The notes under the pieces are model-generated. The model saw only the letters and a program-made list of their open reading frames with translations, ran no database searches and had not been told where the DNA came from. A stretch of 17,088 bases of DNA, taken from JANQKX01 sp039028695. GTDB taxonomy: Bacteria > Pseudomonadota > Alphaproteobacteria > Kiloniellales > Kiloniellaceae. Location: positions 1-17,088 of the forward strand of contig JBCCHN010000111.1 of assembly GCA_039028695.1 (NCBI GenBank), read 5' to 3'. Position numbers and translations under genes: made by a program. Positions 1 to 7,307 of this stretch are shown here, piece by piece. Within the stretch, counting starts at the first letter, position 1, and each line of letters starts with the position of its first letter.

Positions 1-279
1 GATTTTTTTACTTACATTATATTTTCCCAAATTGCCGGCGGACCGCCGGCTAGCGCTTAATGATGACTCTGTCTCGGCGGGCCATATGGGCTTCTTCGTC
101 CGCCCATAAAGAGGCCGCTGCGCTTCCATCAAAAAACTTCAAACTTGTTCAAATGCGATTTTCGCCAAGACCTGTTTTTAAATGGGGAGAGGCGCCGCTC
201 GCCCCCGCATCAATATCGGGGACGCCATCCCGGCGCCTCACTACAATCGAAGAAGCCATCTGGCTATGGAAAGGCGGCT
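1..279. other. Non-coding leader upstream of the ParB operon
   Basis: I see no convincing gene here. The reading frames crossing it give low-complexity Arg/Ser/Pro-rich peptides that match no family, and one of them simply runs in frame into ParB. It holds a 17-bp GC-rich inverted repeat (34-50), two TTCAAA words with a 10-bp period (138-143 and 148-153), and a weak 5-bp stem CCCCG/CGGGG (203-207 with 217-221). A promoter or 5' untranslated leader for the genes that follow is the natural inference, but no clear -35/-10 pair can be named. Confidence 0.5.
34..50. repeat. GC-rich perfect inverted repeat, 7-bp arms
   Basis: GCCGGCG and CGCCGGC flank the 3-nt loop GAC. Neither side is followed by a proper T-run: the plus side reads TAGCGC and the minus side CAATTTGGG. 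It could be a weak terminator for something to the left, a protein-binding site, or a structured leader. The perfect arms are visible; the function is unknown. Confidence 0.5.
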
Positions 280-1095
280 ATGATGCAAAAAAAAGACAGC
301 ACAGTCATTTCAAACGTGGGCACCGTCTTCGAGGTGGCGCTGACGGACATCCAGTCCCATGAAGACCAGCCACGCAAAGCCTATGACGACGAGTTCATCG
401 CTGAGCTAGCCAAATCCATTCAAGAGTATGGCCTTCTGCAGCCCATTGGCGTTATGCCCAATAACGATGACCTTGAGGGTTATCGTGTGGTTTACGGCGA
501 AAGCCGTTTTCGAGCCCACAAGCAGCTTGGCCTGGAAAAGATCAAGGCCACTTTGGTGACAGGCGATCCCTTGGCGGTTTCCCTGATCGAAAACGCCCAG
601 CGGAATGACCTCAAACCTGTCGAACAGGCGGATGCTGTAAGAGCGCTGATCGAAGAACGGTCTTTCCGCCATGAAGATGTGGGGATCATCCTGGGCAAGA
701 GCCGGGCCAACATCTCTCAATTGGTGGCCATCAGCAAGCTGCCCGAAGAAATTAAGCATCACTGTTCGACGTCGAACATCTGCAAATCGGCATTGATCGA
801 ATTGGCCATGATGCCCGATGAGCAAAAGCCGCAAGCTTTCGATGCCATCAAGAAAGGCGCAACGGTCAAGCAAGCGCGTCAGCTCAAACGCGGTACTCCC
901 AGGCCAAAAAAAGACAGTCTGTTGAGCCTAGGTTCGCGCTTTAAGGAAAAGCTGGAGAAAGTCTCCACCGGCGATTTGCCGGAAAGCGAATTGATCGACT
1001 TGATCGGTTTGGCGACTGAGATTTTTGACCATCTGAAACTCCTGGGCGGTGGCGACATCAGCTTGGATGATCCGCGTTCCTTTTACGAATCATGA
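280..1095 (+). CDS. ParB/Spo0J-family partition or nucleoid-binding protein (orphan)
   Basis: This is a 271-residue ParB-family protein; the family binds parS-like DNA and forms CTP-gated clamps. The N-terminal ParB domain contains DQPRK, a phosphate-binding loop GESRFRA (from about residue 73; the usual form is GERR, so one Arg is Ser) and the hallmark ENAQR at 104-108. A helix-turn-helix follows at about 129-155 (GIILGKSRANISQLVAISKL), then a short C-terminal region. The frame is open further upstream, but the ATG ATG at 280/283 with GGAAAGG at 268-274 fits, and the ParB domain begins soon after; residues encoded before 280 look non-coding. No ParA ATPase lies beside it, so it may act as an element-specific DNA organiser or regulator rather than a standard ParAB partner. 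The next gene follows after 34 bp, suggesting an operon. The family call is firm; the role in this element is inferred. Confidence 0.9.
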   Translation: MMQKKDSTVISNVGTVFEVALTDIQSHEDQPRKAYDDEFIAELAKSIQEYGLLQPIGVMPNNDDLEGYRVVYGESRFRAHKQLGLEKIKATLVTGDPLAVSLIENAQRNDLKPVEQADAVRALIEERSFRHEDVGIILGKSRANISQLVAISKLPEEIKHHCSTSNICKSALIELAMMPDEQKPQAFDAIKKGATVKQARQLKRGTPRPKKDSLLSLGSRFKEKLEKVSTGDLPESELIDLIGLATEIFDHLKLLGGGDISLDDPRSFYES

Positions 1096-1129
1096 TTAGT
1101 CGACAGGCCAAAAGAGAGGAAACCGAAAC

Positions 1130-2326
1130 ATGACAACACCCCCTTCTTACAATGAGGCCAGCAGTGGCCAGTACCACAGCGTGACTCCTTTTGATGGGGC
1201 AGAGGCCGACGAATCGCAGATTGGCAAGACCGATTTCGCGGGGACAAATGACAACCAGGGTCATAAGGCCCCACCATCCAACAACCAATTGATTCTGGAA
1301 GCTGCGCTCGCGGGCAAGACGCCGAGCGGAAGCACTTTTGCCGGTCCGGCTCTGGACAGTCTTGAGGTGGAAGCTCTCTTGAGCTTGGGTGATCAAGCGG
1401 AAGTTAGGGAACAAGCGGGCAAAATCTTTGACGAAAAAAACGGCAGCCTGGATGAGGCCGCCAAGATTTACCTGGGCCCGATGGAAGACATCTGTCATGA
1501 CCGCAGGGTTGCCGTACGCCGGGCAGCTGACCTGGTCGACGACTCGCCTCTCCAATTGGAAAAACCCAACAAAGGGGACGGCACCTGGAGCTTCGGCGAG
1601 CTGGCCAAAGCGGGAATCAAAGCTGCTGCCATCGGTGCCGGCGTTGTCATCGGCGTTACGGCCGCCACCAACTTTGCCATCGGCACGGGCGAGTTTCCCG
1701 ATCTCCTCAATGATGGTTACAGCAAGTACCTCTTTTCCGCATTGCCCGCTTTGACCCCGGTGGCGGTTCACTGCATCTATGATGGACTTGAGGGCGAAAC
1801 GTCAAAACGGCGCTTTAAGAAGGTTTTGTCTTTTTCAACCGCTCTCGGCGTTAGCGCTTGGGTGCTGTCGCTGGCCACTTTGTCCGCGCTGTCCGGCGGC
1901 GACCCCTTGGCGGATTTTGCCGCGCTGGCCGAGACGGCTGTCGACGGCGCCCCGAACTGGTCAGACATCGCCGCCAAGGCCGCCCTCTTTACCTTGCCCG
2001 TGTCTCAATTGGGTACAGAGATCATGGGGTCGGCCTTTATTTGGCTGAACCTCATGGGCCAGGCGCGCAAGCATGCGCCGCCGGATGTGGTGGATCCCCC
2101 GGAAACCCTGCACGCCCGGGAGTCCTACGACAAACGGGTTAAGGAACAAAAGGCTGATCTGGACAAGCAAAGCGCCTTGGTGGCGCTGATCAAAAGCTAC
2201 GAAGAGTCCCGCGCCGCCTTCAGCGCCAAAGTGTGCGGACGTCATGCCCAAAAGGCCTTGGAGCGCCACATGCGCGAGGCTGCTGCCGCCGCTGGAAAAG
2301 TCATCCCCTTTGAGAAAGGTGCCTAA
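1130..2326 (+). CDS. Unrecognised four-pass membrane protein
   Basis: I do not recognise this 398-residue protein. Residues 1-60 are polar and probably disordered; 75-150 are acidic and helical. Four hydrophobic segments are visible at about 163-186, 198-217, 230-254 and 281-309, followed by a charged, probably coiled-coil tail (about 325-395) that should be cytoplasmic. The start at 1130 is preceded by GAGAGGA (1114-1120) at good spacing. The gene is 34 bp after ParB and only 3 bp before the next gene, so co-expression is likely. The long soluble ends around a central membrane block suggest an inner-membrane scaffold for the coupling protein or the secreted protein of the same operon, but that is inference from position. 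No catalytic motif is seen. Confidence 0.8.
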   Translation: MTTPPSYNEASSGQYHSVTPFDGAEADESQIGKTDFAGTNDNQGHKAPPSNNQLILEAALAGKTPSGSTFAGPALDSLEVEALLSLGDQAEVREQAGKIFDEKNGSLDEAAKIYLGPMEDICHDRRVAVRRAADLVDDSPLQLEKPNKGDGTWSFGELAKAGIKAAAIGAGVVIGVTAATNFAIGTGEFPDLLNDGYSKYLFSALPALTPVAVHCIYDGLEGETSKRRFKKVLSFSTALGVSAWVLSLATLSALSGGDPLADFAALAETAVDGAPNWSDIAAKAALFTLPVSQLGTEIMGSAFIWLNLMGQARKHAPPDVVDPPETLHARESYDKRVKEQKADLDKQSALVALIKSYEESRAAFSAKVCGRHAQKALERHMREAAAAAGKVIPFEKGA

Positions 2327-2329
2327 AAA

Positions 2330-3634
2330 ATGTCTGTAAAGAAAAGCTTTCGTGCGGTCCTCTTGGCTGCCTCCGCTCTCCTCACCCCCATCGATGTGGC
2401 CGTTGCCGATGAGTACGGCATTGGTTTCGCCGTGATACTCAACGATGACAACCGGGACATCTTGGCTGAAACCCTGCGCTTTGTGGCCCACAAGATGGAG
2501 CGGGGCGATAAGTTGACGGTTTTTGACGCTGCCCAACGGCGGGTCATCGCGGAGCTGGTGATTCCTGACCAACCGGCCTATGAGCATCCCAAGGTCCGAT
2601 TGAAGCAGTACAAGAAGGAGCTTCAAGCAATTCTGTCTATGGCAGGCGCCGGGCAAGGCATAACCGTGACAGGTCAACCGCCCTTCGATGTGGCCAAGTT
2701 CCTGGAGTATATCTCCACCCAGTACCGGAGCAGGGACAAGAAGGAACCGCTTAGTCTGCTGCTGGTGGGCAGCGGCCTCAACCATGACCCAAGCGCGCCG
2801 GCGCTAAGTTTTCAAGGCGGCTACTTCCCCTCCGATGGGCACATTCGGGCCAAGCGGGAAGACTCTCCCTTGGCTACAGCGGAAAAGCGCGGATTTCTCG
2901 ATAAAGTGGCCATTCATTTTCTCCACACGAACGCCGCATCGTCCTGGATGTCCGACCTGCATCTTTACCGCGTGCGACGCTTTTACCAGGGTTTTATCGA
3001 AAACCAGAGCGGTGTCCTCCCGACCTTTGTAAGTGATCCGGTCACGGCGTTTGAGCGTTTCGCGGCCCGAGAGACAGCCTCTGCCTATGACTTTTCCTAC
3101 GACGCCACGGTGGACAAGGTGGAGATGCTGCGCGTGCCTCAGCAATTAGATGTTGGCTTTTCCAGTGAGCACGCTTTTATCGGCGAAAACGTCGAAATTG
3201 TGACAACTCCTCCGCCTGAAAGCAGCGGTCGCCTTAAAGTTGGCATCCGCTGGGCCTGTGAGGGCAGCGACATCGATCTCTACAGCCGTCCCGCACCGGA
3301 CAAGGATTGGCTCTATTTCGGCAACACCCGCTCAGCTGAAGGACGTTTTTTCAAGGACTGGCAAGAGTCGCCAGATACGGTGAATGGCTTTGAGGTCATC
3401 GAGTTCTTTGAAGATGTCAAGCTTTCCGAAGCGGAAGTGTTGGTGAACTTCTATCAAGGCAAATGCCGCCAACCAGCGACCGTTACGCTCCGTGTCCAGT
3501 TCAACGATCCAATCTACGAATTTACCTATCCCCTCACGGTGGATCACGGCAACAAGGGCGCGGATAGGGATCAAGTGGACAATTCGCCCTATTGGCTCGT
3601 GATCAACCTGGTCGAGATTTTTGGAAGTCCCTAA
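2330..3634 (+). CDS. Secreted two-part protein with von Willebrand A-like N-half and beta-sandwich C-half
   Basis: The 434-residue product begins with a Sec signal peptide: MSVKKSFR, a hydrophobic stretch to about residue 20, and likely cleavage after AVA (residue 26). The mature N-half alternates predicted strands and helices in a way that recalls a vWA/Rossmann fold (FAVILNDDNRD, GDKLTVFDA, LSLLLVGSG, VAIHFLHTN), but the canonical DxSxS metal site is replaced by NDDN. The C-half contains IRWACEGSDIDLYSRPAP and YFGNTRSAEG, resembling the DUF2135/YfaP kind of beta-sandwich, with two cysteines (in WAC and GKC) that could pair in the periplasm. The start lies 3 bp after the preceding stop, so the gene is probably translationally coupled. 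I infer a periplasmic or exported partner of the membrane proteins around it. The fold assignments are tentative; the signal peptide and gene are firm. Confidence 0.8.
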   Translation: MSVKKSFRAVLLAASALLTPIDVAVADEYGIGFAVILNDDNRDILAETLRFVAHKMERGDKLTVFDAAQRRVIAELVIPDQPAYEHPKVRLKQYKKELQAILSMAGAGQGITVTGQPPFDVAKFLEYISTQYRSRDKKEPLSLLLVGSGLNHDPSAPALSFQGGYFPSDGHIRAKREDSPLATAEKRGFLDKVAIHFLHTNAASSWMSDLHLYRVRRFYQGFIENQSGVLPTFVSDPVTAFERFAARETASAYDFSYDATVDKVEMLRVPQQLDVGFSSEHAFIGENVEIVTTPPPESSGRLKVGIRWACEGSDIDLYSRPAPDKDWLYFGNTRSAEGRFFKDWQESPDTVNGFEVIEFFEDVKLSEAEVLVNFYQGKCRQPATVTLRVQFNDPIYEFTYPLTVDHGNKGADRDQVDNSPYWLVINLVEIFGSP

Positions 3635-3685
3635 AGCGGACCATCAACAGATTCTGTCTTTCAAAAAATGGAAAGGAACATGGAA

Positions 3686-3871
3686 ATGAAAAAGATTCTT
3701 GGTCCTTTGGCGGTTGTCGCCCTGAGCTTCTGGGGCCTGCAGTACACAGGCCCCCTCATCCCGCAAAATGAGTTTGTGCTCATGAGTGCCTTCTTTTGGA
3801 TGCTGATCGCCGTATCGGGCATCCGGGCGATCATCGCCATCATCCTTCATCCCTTTAAGCGGCGGCGCTAG
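3686..3871 (+). CDS. Small two-pass membrane protein A (paralogue of the next gene)
   Basis: A 61-residue protein with two hydrophobic segments (about 5-21 and 31-53) and a basic RRR end that should sit in the cytoplasm. Two further in-frame ATGs lie upstream (3668, 3680), but AAAGGA at 3672-3677 is 8 bp from 3686, so that start is chosen. It aligns without gaps to the following gene: FWGLQYTGPLI against WFGLDHLGPPLI, and FWMLIAVSGIRAIIAII against LWLVFAAFVIRLSLALL. Its stop codon TAG touches the ATG of the next gene. A small membrane subunit assisting the coupling protein encoded downstream is a reasonable inference; no known family is recognised. Confidence 0.7.
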   Translation: MKKILGPLAVVALSFWGLQYTGPLIPQNEFVLMSAFFWMLIAVSGIRAIIAIILHPFKRRR

Positions 3872-4084
3872 ATGAACATCTTCTTTCCTGTGCTGGGCGC
3901 AATTGCCTGCTGGTTTGGTTTGGACCACCTGGGTCCACCTCTCATTCAGGGTCAGTGGAATTTTCCCTCTGCCGGGCTCTGGCTGGTCTTTGCCGCTTTT
4001 GTGATCCGCCTCAGCCTGGCCCTCCTTGACATCGTCCCCGACGCCGAGACTGATAACAATGAAACGTCCTCCAAAGCATCTTAA
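3872..4084 (+). CDS. Small two-pass membrane protein B (paralogue of the previous gene)
   Basis: A 70-residue protein with two hydrophobic segments (about 3-18 and 33-53) and an acidic, hydrophilic tail (VPDAETDNNETSSKAS). It starts directly after the stop of its paralogue and overlaps the coupling-protein start (4059) by 26 bp, so all three are very likely translated together. The tail chemistry is opposite to that of the paralogue (acidic versus basic), suggesting the two form a heteromeric pair rather than being interchangeable copies. This is inferred from sequence only; no family is recognised. Confidence 0.7.
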   Translation: MNIFFPVLGAIACWFGLDHLGPPLIQGQWNFPSAGLWLVFAAFVIRLSLALLDIVPDAETDNNETSSKAS

Positions 4085-6047
4085 GCCCAAGCGAGATTAC
4101 CGGGGCAACCTGCCGCTCTTTGGCGCGGTGGGCAGCGGCCTCATGACTTGGGGCGCTCTGCCGGATAATCTGATGATGACCCCGCTGGACTATGCGGTGA
4201 CAGGCATCCTGGCCACGGCCTCCCTCATTGGCGCTTTAAAAGGCGCAGAAGCCACCTGGCAAAATTATCGGCTGCGCAAGAACTGGCAGGAGGCCCGCAC
4301 CCCCTATCAAGATAAAGACGATTCTCTCCTAACGGAAGAAGAACGCATCAAAATCGGCATGCGTGAACCCACGGGGCGCCTTTATGGCTGCACCAAAGAC
4401 GGACAGCCCACCTTTTTGCCGACCAATCTCAAGCCTCACTTTGAATTCCATTTGGGCGCCCAAGGCGTCGGCAAGACAAGCACCCAGGTGATCGCCTCGG
4501 TCATCTTAAATGCCGTCAATGACGGTATGTCCATCTACATTAACGACCCCAAGAAAGAGATTCTGCCGCAAGTCTTGCGTTTCCTCAAAAAACTGGGCCG
4601 CGAAGTTATCTGTGTCAACATTGGAACCGGTGCGGAACACATCCCCACCACCCAGGTCCCCCCCTTCGAATTGGCCATCGATGCTTATCTCTCCAACGAC
4701 AAAAGCCTCTATGAGCTGACCACCACCTTTATCCGGGGCTATGCCGCCATTGCAGTGGAACAAAAGGACGGGGACAAGGGCAATCCATTCTTTATCGAGA
4801 ATGGCCGTGTCGCTTTCGAGGCCTTGCTGGTTTATCTGCTGGCCTTTGAGCCCGACAACGTGACCCCAAGCCGGATTTGGCAAATCGCCTCCAACTTGAG
4901 CTTGGCAATCCGCTGTCTGGAGCGCCTGCGCGACTATCGTGCACGTCCCCATGACACGGTCCTGGAATACGGACAAAACGCCGCCTCCACCCTCCTGGAC
5001 ATGCACCAGGACACGCCAAAGTACCTACCCCAGTTTCTCAATAAACTCGTTTTGGGGCTGCGCTGTTTTGACCCTTCTGGACCGCTACGGAATTTCGGCC
5101 GGGATGCCGTCGCCCGAATTTCCGACATGCGCAAACGCCCCATCATCTTTGCCGCCATGACCAGCCTGGCCACGTCCAATGACCTGGCGGTTCATGCCAG
5201 CTTTTTGTCCTTCAACTTTTATAACTCGGCAAAGCTCTTTCCCAATGGCTTGCGCATCCATGGGATCATGGATGAGTTCGTCACACTGAATGTGCCTGAG
5301 TTTGCCGACAACATGCAGCAACTCCGTGGGCTAGGGGTATCCAGTGAGAACTATATCCAGTCGCGGAATGGCTTGGAGCGCAAAGTCGGCAAACTGGCCG
5401 CCGATTTGATTTTCGATCAATCGGATGTTTGGCAGATGTCGGTACTCTCTTACGAGGACGCCAAGTTCGCCAGCGAGGTTTTGGGACAAGAGACCCGCCG
5501 TCGCTATAACTTCAGCATCCAGAAAAACGACTTCGATGACATCGGCTTTTCCGGTCATGACCAGAAAGAAGCCCTGTTCACCGTGCCGGAGCTCATGGCC
5601 CTGCCCGCCGACCAACAAATCGTGAAGGTACGGGGCTTTCGTGCGGACATTCAGCTCAAGATAAAGTGGTGGGATATCGTCGGTCTGCGGGAGAATCTCG
5701 ATGATAACCCCTTAGAAGGGCCGACGCCCAAAAGCGCGCGTTTGCTGAAACTGAAAATCAGTAAAAAGGGCGTCAAGGTTTGCTGGTGGAAAAAGCCCAA
5801 GGCCCAAAAGCTATCCCAAGACAGCGGACCAAAACCCGAAAGGCTGCTGCGCCCCTCCGCCTTTCTCTGGCTCTACGCCTGGGCGGCTATCCTCCTCATT
5901 GGCGGGTTTCAATTCGAAAAGCCCGTGCCCCACATCTATTGGGAACGCTCCTCGCTAGGCTGTGAATACATCTCTGTTCAGGGAGAGCGGGTCATTCGCC
6001 CGCCGGTGCAATGCCTGCCCATTTGGATCAAGCAGGGGGAGCGCTAG
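4059..6047 (+). CDS. VirD4/TraG-like type IV coupling protein (DNA-transfer ATPase)
   Basis: This 662-residue ATPase belongs to the VirD4/TraG class, which brings relaxase-DNA complexes or protein substrates to a type IV secretion channel at the inner membrane. Residues about 15-60 contain two membrane segments. Walker A is GAQGVGKTS (133-141), Walker B is HGIMDEF (401-407), and the downstream LRGLGVSSENYIQSRNG followed by LIFDQSDVWQMS is typical of the family. VPELMALPADQQIVKVRG is the usual C-terminal lid motif. Unusually, a third hydrophobic segment (about 600-617) lies near the C-terminus, followed by a tail with two cysteines. The frame is open from a TTG at 4026, but the ATG at 4059 is preferred. 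It overlaps the previous gene by 26 bp and shares a CTAG stop with the opposing gene. No VirB channel genes are in the window, so it may borrow a channel or the channel lies outside. Confidence 0.9.
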   Translation: MKRPPKHLKPKRDYRGNLPLFGAVGSGLMTWGALPDNLMMTPLDYAVTGILATASLIGALKGAEATWQNYRLRKNWQEARTPYQDKDDSLLTEEERIKIGMREPTGRLYGCTKDGQPTFLPTNLKPHFEFHLGAQGVGKTSTQVIASVILNAVNDGMSIYINDPKKEILPQVLRFLKKLGREVICVNIGTGAEHIPTTQVPPFELAIDAYLSNDKSLYELTTTFIRGYAAIAVEQKDGDKGNPFFIENGRVAFEALLVYLLAFEPDNVTPSRIWQIASNLSLAIRCLERLRDYRARPHDTVLEYGQNAASTLLDMHQDTPKYLPQFLNKLVLGLRCFDPSGPLRNFGRDAVARISDMRKRPIIFAAMTSLATSNDLAVHASFLSFNFYNSAKLFPNGLRIHGIMDEFVTLNVPEFADNMQQLRGLGVSSENYIQSRNGLERKVGKLAADLIFDQSDVWQMSVLSYEDAKFASEVLGQETRRRYNFSIQKNDFDDIGFSGHDQKEALFTVPELMALPADQQIVKVRGFRADIQLKIKWWDIVGLRENLDDNPLEGPTPKSARLLKLKISKKGVKVCWWKKPKAQKLSQDSGPKPERLLRPSAFLWLYAWAAILLIGGFQFEKPVPHIYWERSSLGCEYISVQGERVIRPPVQCLPIWIKQGER

Positions 6048-6346
6048 TCATGGGACTCCGCAAGCGTGGAATCGATCAAGCTGATCTGTCGATTCAAGTC
6101 ATCCCGGTAACGCTGCAACTGGGCATACCAGACCACGGCGGCTTGCTCATCGGCATTCTCAGGGGGCTTGGCAAATGCCGTAAAGAATCGAAAGAGCCCA
6201 TCGGCAATCTTGTGATTGGGCAAACCCGCCTGCTCCATCAGGTAAAGGATCGGCCCCAAAGCATCGTCGATCAGCTTACGCTCCTTATCGCTCATCACCT
6301 CGCCGAAGGATCGGTTGGCATTGGCGGCTGTCAGAATCTTTTCCAT
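6044..6346 (-). CDS. Small unrecognised protein with a Phd/YefM-like N-terminus
   Basis: A 100-residue product, MEKILTAANANRSFGEVM onward, looks like a real soluble helical protein; the plus-strand frame over the same bases does not. AGGA lies 7 bp before the ATG. The first 18 residues recall the start of Phd/YefM-type DNA-binding antitoxins (ATEANRNFSxLL), but the remainder, with LYLMEQAGLPNHKIADGLFRFF and WYAQLQRYRDDLNRQI, does not match that family as I know it. It is divergent from the gene at 6407, with a perfect palindrome in the 60-bp gap, which suits a small autoregulator. It is convergent with the coupling protein: the palindrome CTAG at 6044-6047 supplies the TAG stop of both. No toxin partner is evident. 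Confidence 0.65.
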   Translation of the reverse strand: MEKILTAANANRSFGEVMSDKERKLIDDALGPILYLMEQAGLPNHKIADGLFRFFTAFAKPPENADEQAAVVWYAQLQRYRDDLNRQISLIDSTLAESHD

Positions 6347-6371
6347 GAAACGATCCTATCACATTTCTACC

Positions 6372-6387
6372 TTTATTTGCAAATAAA
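6372..6387. promoter_or_regulatory. Perfect 16-bp palindrome, candidate operator
   Basis: TTTATTTGCAAATAAA reads the same on both strands. It sits in the 60-bp gap between two divergent genes, 25 bp before the minus-strand ATG and 19 bp before the plus-strand ATG. Position and symmetry fit binding of a dimeric regulator that controls both promoters; the minus-strand gene product is the nearest candidate. Promoter elements around it are not clear enough to place. Confidence 0.6.
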
Positions 6388-6406
6388 CGAAGAAAGGAGC
6401 TGAGTC

Positions 6407-7294
6407 ATGCCGCGCACCTTCCAGCAAATCCAAGAAGAGCTCAAAGGCCGATTGAAGGAAGCCTTCGGCCAAAGCAACCCAGATTACTGGTCAAAGCTCC
6501 AGGGCCGTCCCGAAGACATCGAGCGGGTCAAGGAGGTCATGAACCACAGTGATGATGCTCGGCGGATTCTTGAGGATAACTATAAAGAGGAGCGGCAAGA
6601 ACGGGTGGCAGCGGTTGCCATTGAGGTCTGGAACCAAAGGGCTGGCCAATTCGAATACATGGCACCTCAGGCCCGCGCCCACATCCTGGCCGAAAACTCC
6701 ATCCTCGAGGAAGCGCGCAAGCGCGCCGCTGCCGCGCACGACCAGGATTTGTCCATGCTCAATCAAAATCAAGATGCCGCCATCGAACGGCTTGCCGATG
6801 GCGACCACTTCTATGGAACGACAGCAAGCCCACAGGAGATTGCAAAGATGACTACGCAAGAAAAAGCCACCCACTTTAAGGCGGAACTGCACAAGCTGGT
6901 GGACGACGCCAATGAGGCCCGTTTCCAAGTGACCAAGGTCATGAACAATGAGCGGGAGCGTATCCTTAAGGAGGCGGAAGAAAACGGCTCGGAAGACCCA
7001 ACCAAGGACGTCCAGGCCTTTCAGCGCAGCATGTACAAGGGTGTGCAAGATAAGCTGCATGGCGATGTCCACCAGCTCTGCGTCAAATATGGATACGACA
7101 CGGATCGTAAAGAGGTGGCCTTCCTGGCCAGCCCGGAAGGCCAAGCCCAAGGCGCGGATCAGTTTCTCAAGACCCAGGGCCAAGGTGTTGAAGCATCTCA
7201 AGGGACAGAGGCACGCGATCAAGAGTCGCAAAGCTCCGAGATGGCAGAGGCGCTTGCAGAGCCGAAGCAGCGGAAGGATCAGCAAGAACAGTAA
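6407..7294 (+). CDS. Unrecognised charged, helical cytoplasmic protein
   Basis: A 295-residue protein with no signal peptide or membrane segment. It is rich in Glu, Lys, Gln and Ala, with predicted long helices (about 50-125 and 150-200) consistent with coiled coils. From about residue 250 a low-complexity Gln/Glu/Ser tail follows and is probably disordered. AAAGGAG at 6393-6399, 7 bp before the ATG, is a strong ribosome binding site. It is divergent from the small gene at 6044-6346 and shares the palindrome-containing promoter region. Its place between a coupling protein and a recombinase suggests an accessory mobilisation or DNA-associated protein, but no family motif is recognised, so this is a guess from context only. 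Confidence 0.75.
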   Translation: MPRTFQQIQEELKGRLKEAFGQSNPDYWSKLQGRPEDIERVKEVMNHSDDARRILEDNYKEERQERVAAVAIEVWNQRAGQFEYMAPQARAHILAENSILEEARKRAAAAHDQDLSMLNQNQDAAIERLADGDHFYGTTASPQEIAKMTTQEKATHFKAELHKLVDDANEARFQVTKVMNNERERILKEAEENGSEDPTKDVQAFQRSMYKGVQDKLHGDVHQLCVKYGYDTDRKEVAFLASPEGQAQGADQFLKTQGQGVEASQGTEARDQESQSSEMAEALAEPKQRKDQQEQ

Positions 7295-7307
7295 TAGGGA
7301 AATAGGC

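Noticed and set aside
34..50. Rho-independent terminator
   Set aside because: The hairpin is strong but no T-run follows on either strand.
60..362. A 100-codon frame at the left edge
   Set aside because: It overlaps the ParB start in another frame and has no domain or clear ribosome site.
1961..2785. A 274-codon minus-strand frame
   Set aside because: It lies antisense to two plus-strand genes with membrane segments, a signal peptide and good ribosome sites; its product shows no domain.
6011..6403. A 130-codon plus-strand frame over the small minus-strand gene
   Set aside because: It begins inside the coupling-protein gene, has no ribosome site, and reads as an antisense shadow; the minus-strand frame looks natural.
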